From positions 1-64,000 of the forward strand of contig CANPMT010000008.1 in the NCBI GenBank assembly GCA_947575235.1: a DNA stretch of 64,000 nucleotides, written 5' to 3'. Every line of letters begins with the position of its first letter. Position 1 is the first letter of the stretch. A program made the translations under genes and the position numbers. The notes under the pieces are model-generated. The model saw only the letters and a program-made list of their open reading frames with translations. It made no database searches and was not told the DNA's origin. This document shows, one piece after another, positions 62,001 through 64,000 of this stretch. This DNA comes from an uncultured Porphyromonadaceae bacterium (GTDB lineage: Bacteria; Bacteroidota; Bacteroidia; Bacteroidales; Muribaculaceae).

Positions 62001-62180
62001 CTCCTCGGCCGACATTCCGCCGGCCTCTGTCATGATCACGACTGTGGGGGCATTCAGATCAGGAAAGACATCCACCTCCGTCTTGTTGGCGGTATATAGA
62101 CCGCCGATAATCATAAGCACCGCCGCCACCAACACCAGGAGACGGTTGCGCAGCGAGAAATTTATTATCTTGTCAAGCAT
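59067..62180 (-). CDS. CusA/CzcA-family heavy-metal efflux RND transporter
   Basis: LRNRLLVLVAAVLMIIGGLYTANKTEVDVFPDLNAPTVVIMTEAGGMSAEEVEQLVTFPVE is CzcA/CusA-like. Confidence 0.93.
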   Translation of the reverse strand: MLDKIINFSLRNRLLVLVAAVLMIIGGLYTANKTEVDVFPDLNAPTVVIMTEAGGMSAEEVEQLVTFPVETAVNGATGVRRVRSSSTAGFSVVWVEFEWDTDVYIDRQIVSEKLAQVSDQLPASVSRPVIGPQSSILGEVLIVSLTSDTVPMLELRTIAERTIRPRLLSTEGVAQVSVIGGDLKEYQILVSPEKMNHYNVTLGEVLESTRGLSDGVNGGVVYQYGNEYIVRGIVPSDAMERLNNAVVKRTSGGESILIADIAEVKTGGQSPKLGKASERGKEAVLLTVTKQPATGTIELTERLDNVIDELKGGLPSGINVSTDIFRQSRFIESSIDNVKTSLLEGAVFVVIILILFLGNIRTTLISLVTIPLSLLVTIIVLHLTGNTLNTMSLGGMAIAIGSLVDDAIVDVENVWKRLGENRRLDPSERKPLLRVVYEASREVRMPILNSTLIIIVSFVPLFFLGGMEGRMLIPLGVAFIVALLASTLVALTLTPVLCSYLLGKPGLESKLKEDAPVAAFIKRYYLKALEWTLGHKGIVMGGTVALFVATVVVFFTLGRSFLPPFNEGSFTINVSTLPGVSLEESDKIGRQAEELLLSVEEIKTVARKTGRAELDEHALGVNVSEIEAPFSTDGRPVKEILKEVREKLSLIAGANIEIGQPISHRIDAMLSGTQASIAIKLFGDDLGKMYAIANRIKGAVEDVEGLADLNVEQQIERPELKIKPRMQMLANYGITLPQFNEFVSVMLGGESVGQIYEGGYNFDIVVRADTISRATIETIGSLLIDTPDGYKVPLANVADITSSTGPNTISRENVKRNIVISANTDGRDIGSVVDDIRSRIDKEIDLPEGYHIEYGGQFESERAASRILFFTSLLSVLVIFLLLYMQFRNGVESGVILLNLPFALIGGVLVLRFSTGEISIPAIIGFISLFGIATRNGMLLVTRYDLLRKMQGASLRESVVKGSLDRMNPILMTAMTSALALIPLALRGDLPGNEIQSPMALVILGGLLSSTFLNAFIIPVVYTLINRRKGEEKPVNI

Positions 62181-62191
62181 CGCTACCGGTG

Positions 62192-63316
62192 TTAATGGTT
62201 ATGGTTATGCTCAGGGATGGCGGCGGAGGCCGACGCTAATTTCACATGCACGGCTCCGGATGTAACTACCCTCTCTCCTGCATGAAGTCCCTCCTTTATC
62301 TCGATACGCTCACCATCATCCTCTCCGGTGGTAACCTCTCGCTTCTCATACCCCTCCTCGTCGACCTGGACATAGACGTATTTCACGCCCTGCTCCTCGG
62401 TAATTGCCGCAAGGGGCACACTGAGCACATTGGTGCGCGGGTCGGTGATAAGGTAGATTTCAGCATAGCTCCCCGGGACAATACCGGCGGCATTGGTAAA
62501 CTCGAATGTGACGGGCACGAATGCCGATGTGTCGGCCGAGCCTCTTCCGGCAGAGATCTTGCGCCCGTCAAGCTGCGACAGACTGAACACGCGGTCGGAA
62601 TAGGCCGGACGGAAATTAGCCGATGACACCTCACCCAACACACCGTATAGACGCTCAGGCACGTCGGCTCGCAGGTACAGTCTGCGGTCCTGGGTGATGG
62701 TCATGAGTGTCTGGCCCACCTCGACGAAATCGCCGTCGCGGATGTCGCACTGCTTCACATAACCCGAGGCCGGAGCGGCTATGCTTATACCATGTTCGCG
62801 TGTTGGGCGTCCTGTGGCGTCATATACCTGACGGGCAAGGTCGAAAGCGGCTTCCGCCTCACGATATTCCTTATCGGTGATGAGTTTCTCCTCTCGAAGA
62901 AGATCGGCCCGCTCCTTATCCTTGCGTGCCTTCTCAAACTCAATTCTCGCCTTGGAGGCTATATCCCCCTCCGGGAGTGATGATGTGCTGACTGTGAAGA
63001 GGGTCATCCCCTTTGACACCGGCATACCCTCTACAAAATCTTTTGAGCGCCGCGCTATTCCAGCCACGGTGGAAACCACGGTCGACTCCCCTCCGGTGGC
63101 AGGCATTATCCGCCCCCCGGTTCTCACCACCCCGTGGAAATCAGAGGGTGTTATCTCTGTCACCTCCACTCCGGCCGCACGGGCCTTGGCGGGTGAAAGT
63201 ATTATCTCGTCGCCATGTGTATCAGGCGATTCCACATGCGCACCCTCCTCGGAGTGGGAGCAGCCGCATGCGACAGTAATGAGTAAATAACCTGCTATAT
63301 GTGTGTATATACGCAT
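62192..63316 (-). CDS. Efflux RND transporter periplasmic adaptor subunit
   Basis: Lipoprotein signal ([10 protein letters not shown]) and membrane fusion protein domains; C-terminal His-rich PEHNHNH. Confidence 0.9.
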   Translation of the reverse strand: MRIYTHIAGYLLITVACGCSHSEEGAHVESPDTHGDEIILSPAKARAAGVEVTEITPSDFHGVVRTGGRIMPATGGESTVVSTVAGIARRSKDFVEGMPVSKGMTLFTVSTSSLPEGDIASKARIEFEKARKDKERADLLREEKLITDKEYREAEAAFDLARQVYDATGRPTREHGISIAAPASGYVKQCDIRDGDFVEVGQTLMTITQDRRLYLRADVPERLYGVLGEVSSANFRPAYSDRVFSLSQLDGRKISAGRGSADTSAFVPVTFEFTNAAGIVPGSYAEIYLITDPRTNVLSVPLAAITEEQGVKYVYVQVDEEGYEKREVTTGEDDGERIEIKEGLHAGERVVTSGAVHVKLASASAAIPEHNHNH

Positions 63317-63411
63317 ATCTCCTGAAAAAATTTTTCCGCAAAGCTACAATAAAAGCCGTGCAACTCGGTTGCATAAGAGGATGTCGCACCAGCGCGGCCT
63401 TTACCCAGATA

Positions 63412-64000
63412 ATGATACAGTCTTTCAACTCCTCCTTGCTTGAGAATGCAGTCTCCGAGCTGTCGAAACTTCCCGGAATAGGACGTAAGACCGCCTTGCG
63501 TCTCGCCCTCCATATGCTACGCCGCGATGAGGCGGAGGCGGTGGCTCTCGGTGAGTCGATCATAAATATGCGCAGGAATATCTGCTATTGCTCGCGGTGC
63601 CACAACATCAGCGAGCAGGAGGTGTGCCCTATATGCAGCGACAAGCGCCGCGACGAGTCGACGGTTTGTGTGGTGGAGAATGTGAAGGATGTTATCACCA
63701 TTGAGTCAACCCATCAGCACTCGGGGCTATATCATGTGCTCGGCGGGGTGATTTCACCTCTCGACGGCGTGAGCCCTTCCGACCTCGAGATAGAGAGCCT
63801 CGTGACGCGTGTGCGCGAGGAGAATCTAAAGGAGGTGATTCTCGCGCTCAGTCCCACGATGGAGGGGGATACCACCAATTTCTATATCTACCGCCGGCTC
63901 GCAGAGATGCCGGTGCGTGTCACCATGCTTGCCCGTGGCCTGAGCATCGGCAATGAACTGGAATATACCGATGAGCTCACCCTCGGGAAGTCTATCCAGA
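63412..64000 (+). CDS. recR: Recombination protein RecR, 3' end outside window
   Basis: [29 protein letters not shown]4 zinc motif [18 protein letters not shown], Toprim [10 protein letters not shown]. Confidence 0.95.
   Translation, partial: MIQSFNSSLLENAVSELSKLPGIGRKTALRLALHMLRRDEAEAVALGESIINMRRNICYCSRCHNISEQEVCPICSDKRRDESTVCVVENVKDVITIESTHQHSGLYHVLGGVISPLDGVSPSDLEIESLVTRVREENLKEVILALSPTMEGDTTNFYIYRRLAEMPVRVTMLARGLSIGNELEYTDELTLGKSIQ

Overview
This 64 kb window reads as a Bacteroidales chromosome segment. A Muribaculaceae-like origin is my guess from protein character and was not tested. It is mostly dense housekeeping sequence: rpmG, an lpxD-lpxC/fabZ-lpxA operon, a methylmalonyl-CoA epimerase plus Na+-pumping decarboxylase operon, serine palmitoyltransferase, dnaK, tgt-lptF/G, folK, an rluD-type synthase with a PASTA protein, bamD, rpoZ-like, a kdsC-like/maf/ROK block, clpB, ruvA-sprA, a CusCBA-type efflux operon and recR (cut by the window end). 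Less ordinary parts are: (i) an AT-rich three-gene cassette with ATGA overlaps, DUF3791-like / DUF3990-like / small ORF (17.0-17.9 kb), which looks like a toxin-antitoxin module with an ADP-ribosyltransferase-like middle gene; (ii) a co-directional block of repeat-rich surface or periplasmic proteins (31.3-44.6 kb: PEGA, BACON, BspA-type LRR, InlB-like plus chitobiase-type repeats, LPP20-like) ending next to a tyrosine recombinase; (iii) several short palindromic or tandem repeat elements in gaps (455-525, 13465-13590, 30938-30956, 34356-34516, 49053-49069). No rRNA, tRNA or CRISPR was recognised. All family names come from reading the translations; no database search was run. I did not find a clearly new system; the 17 kb cassette and the repeat elements are the best leads.
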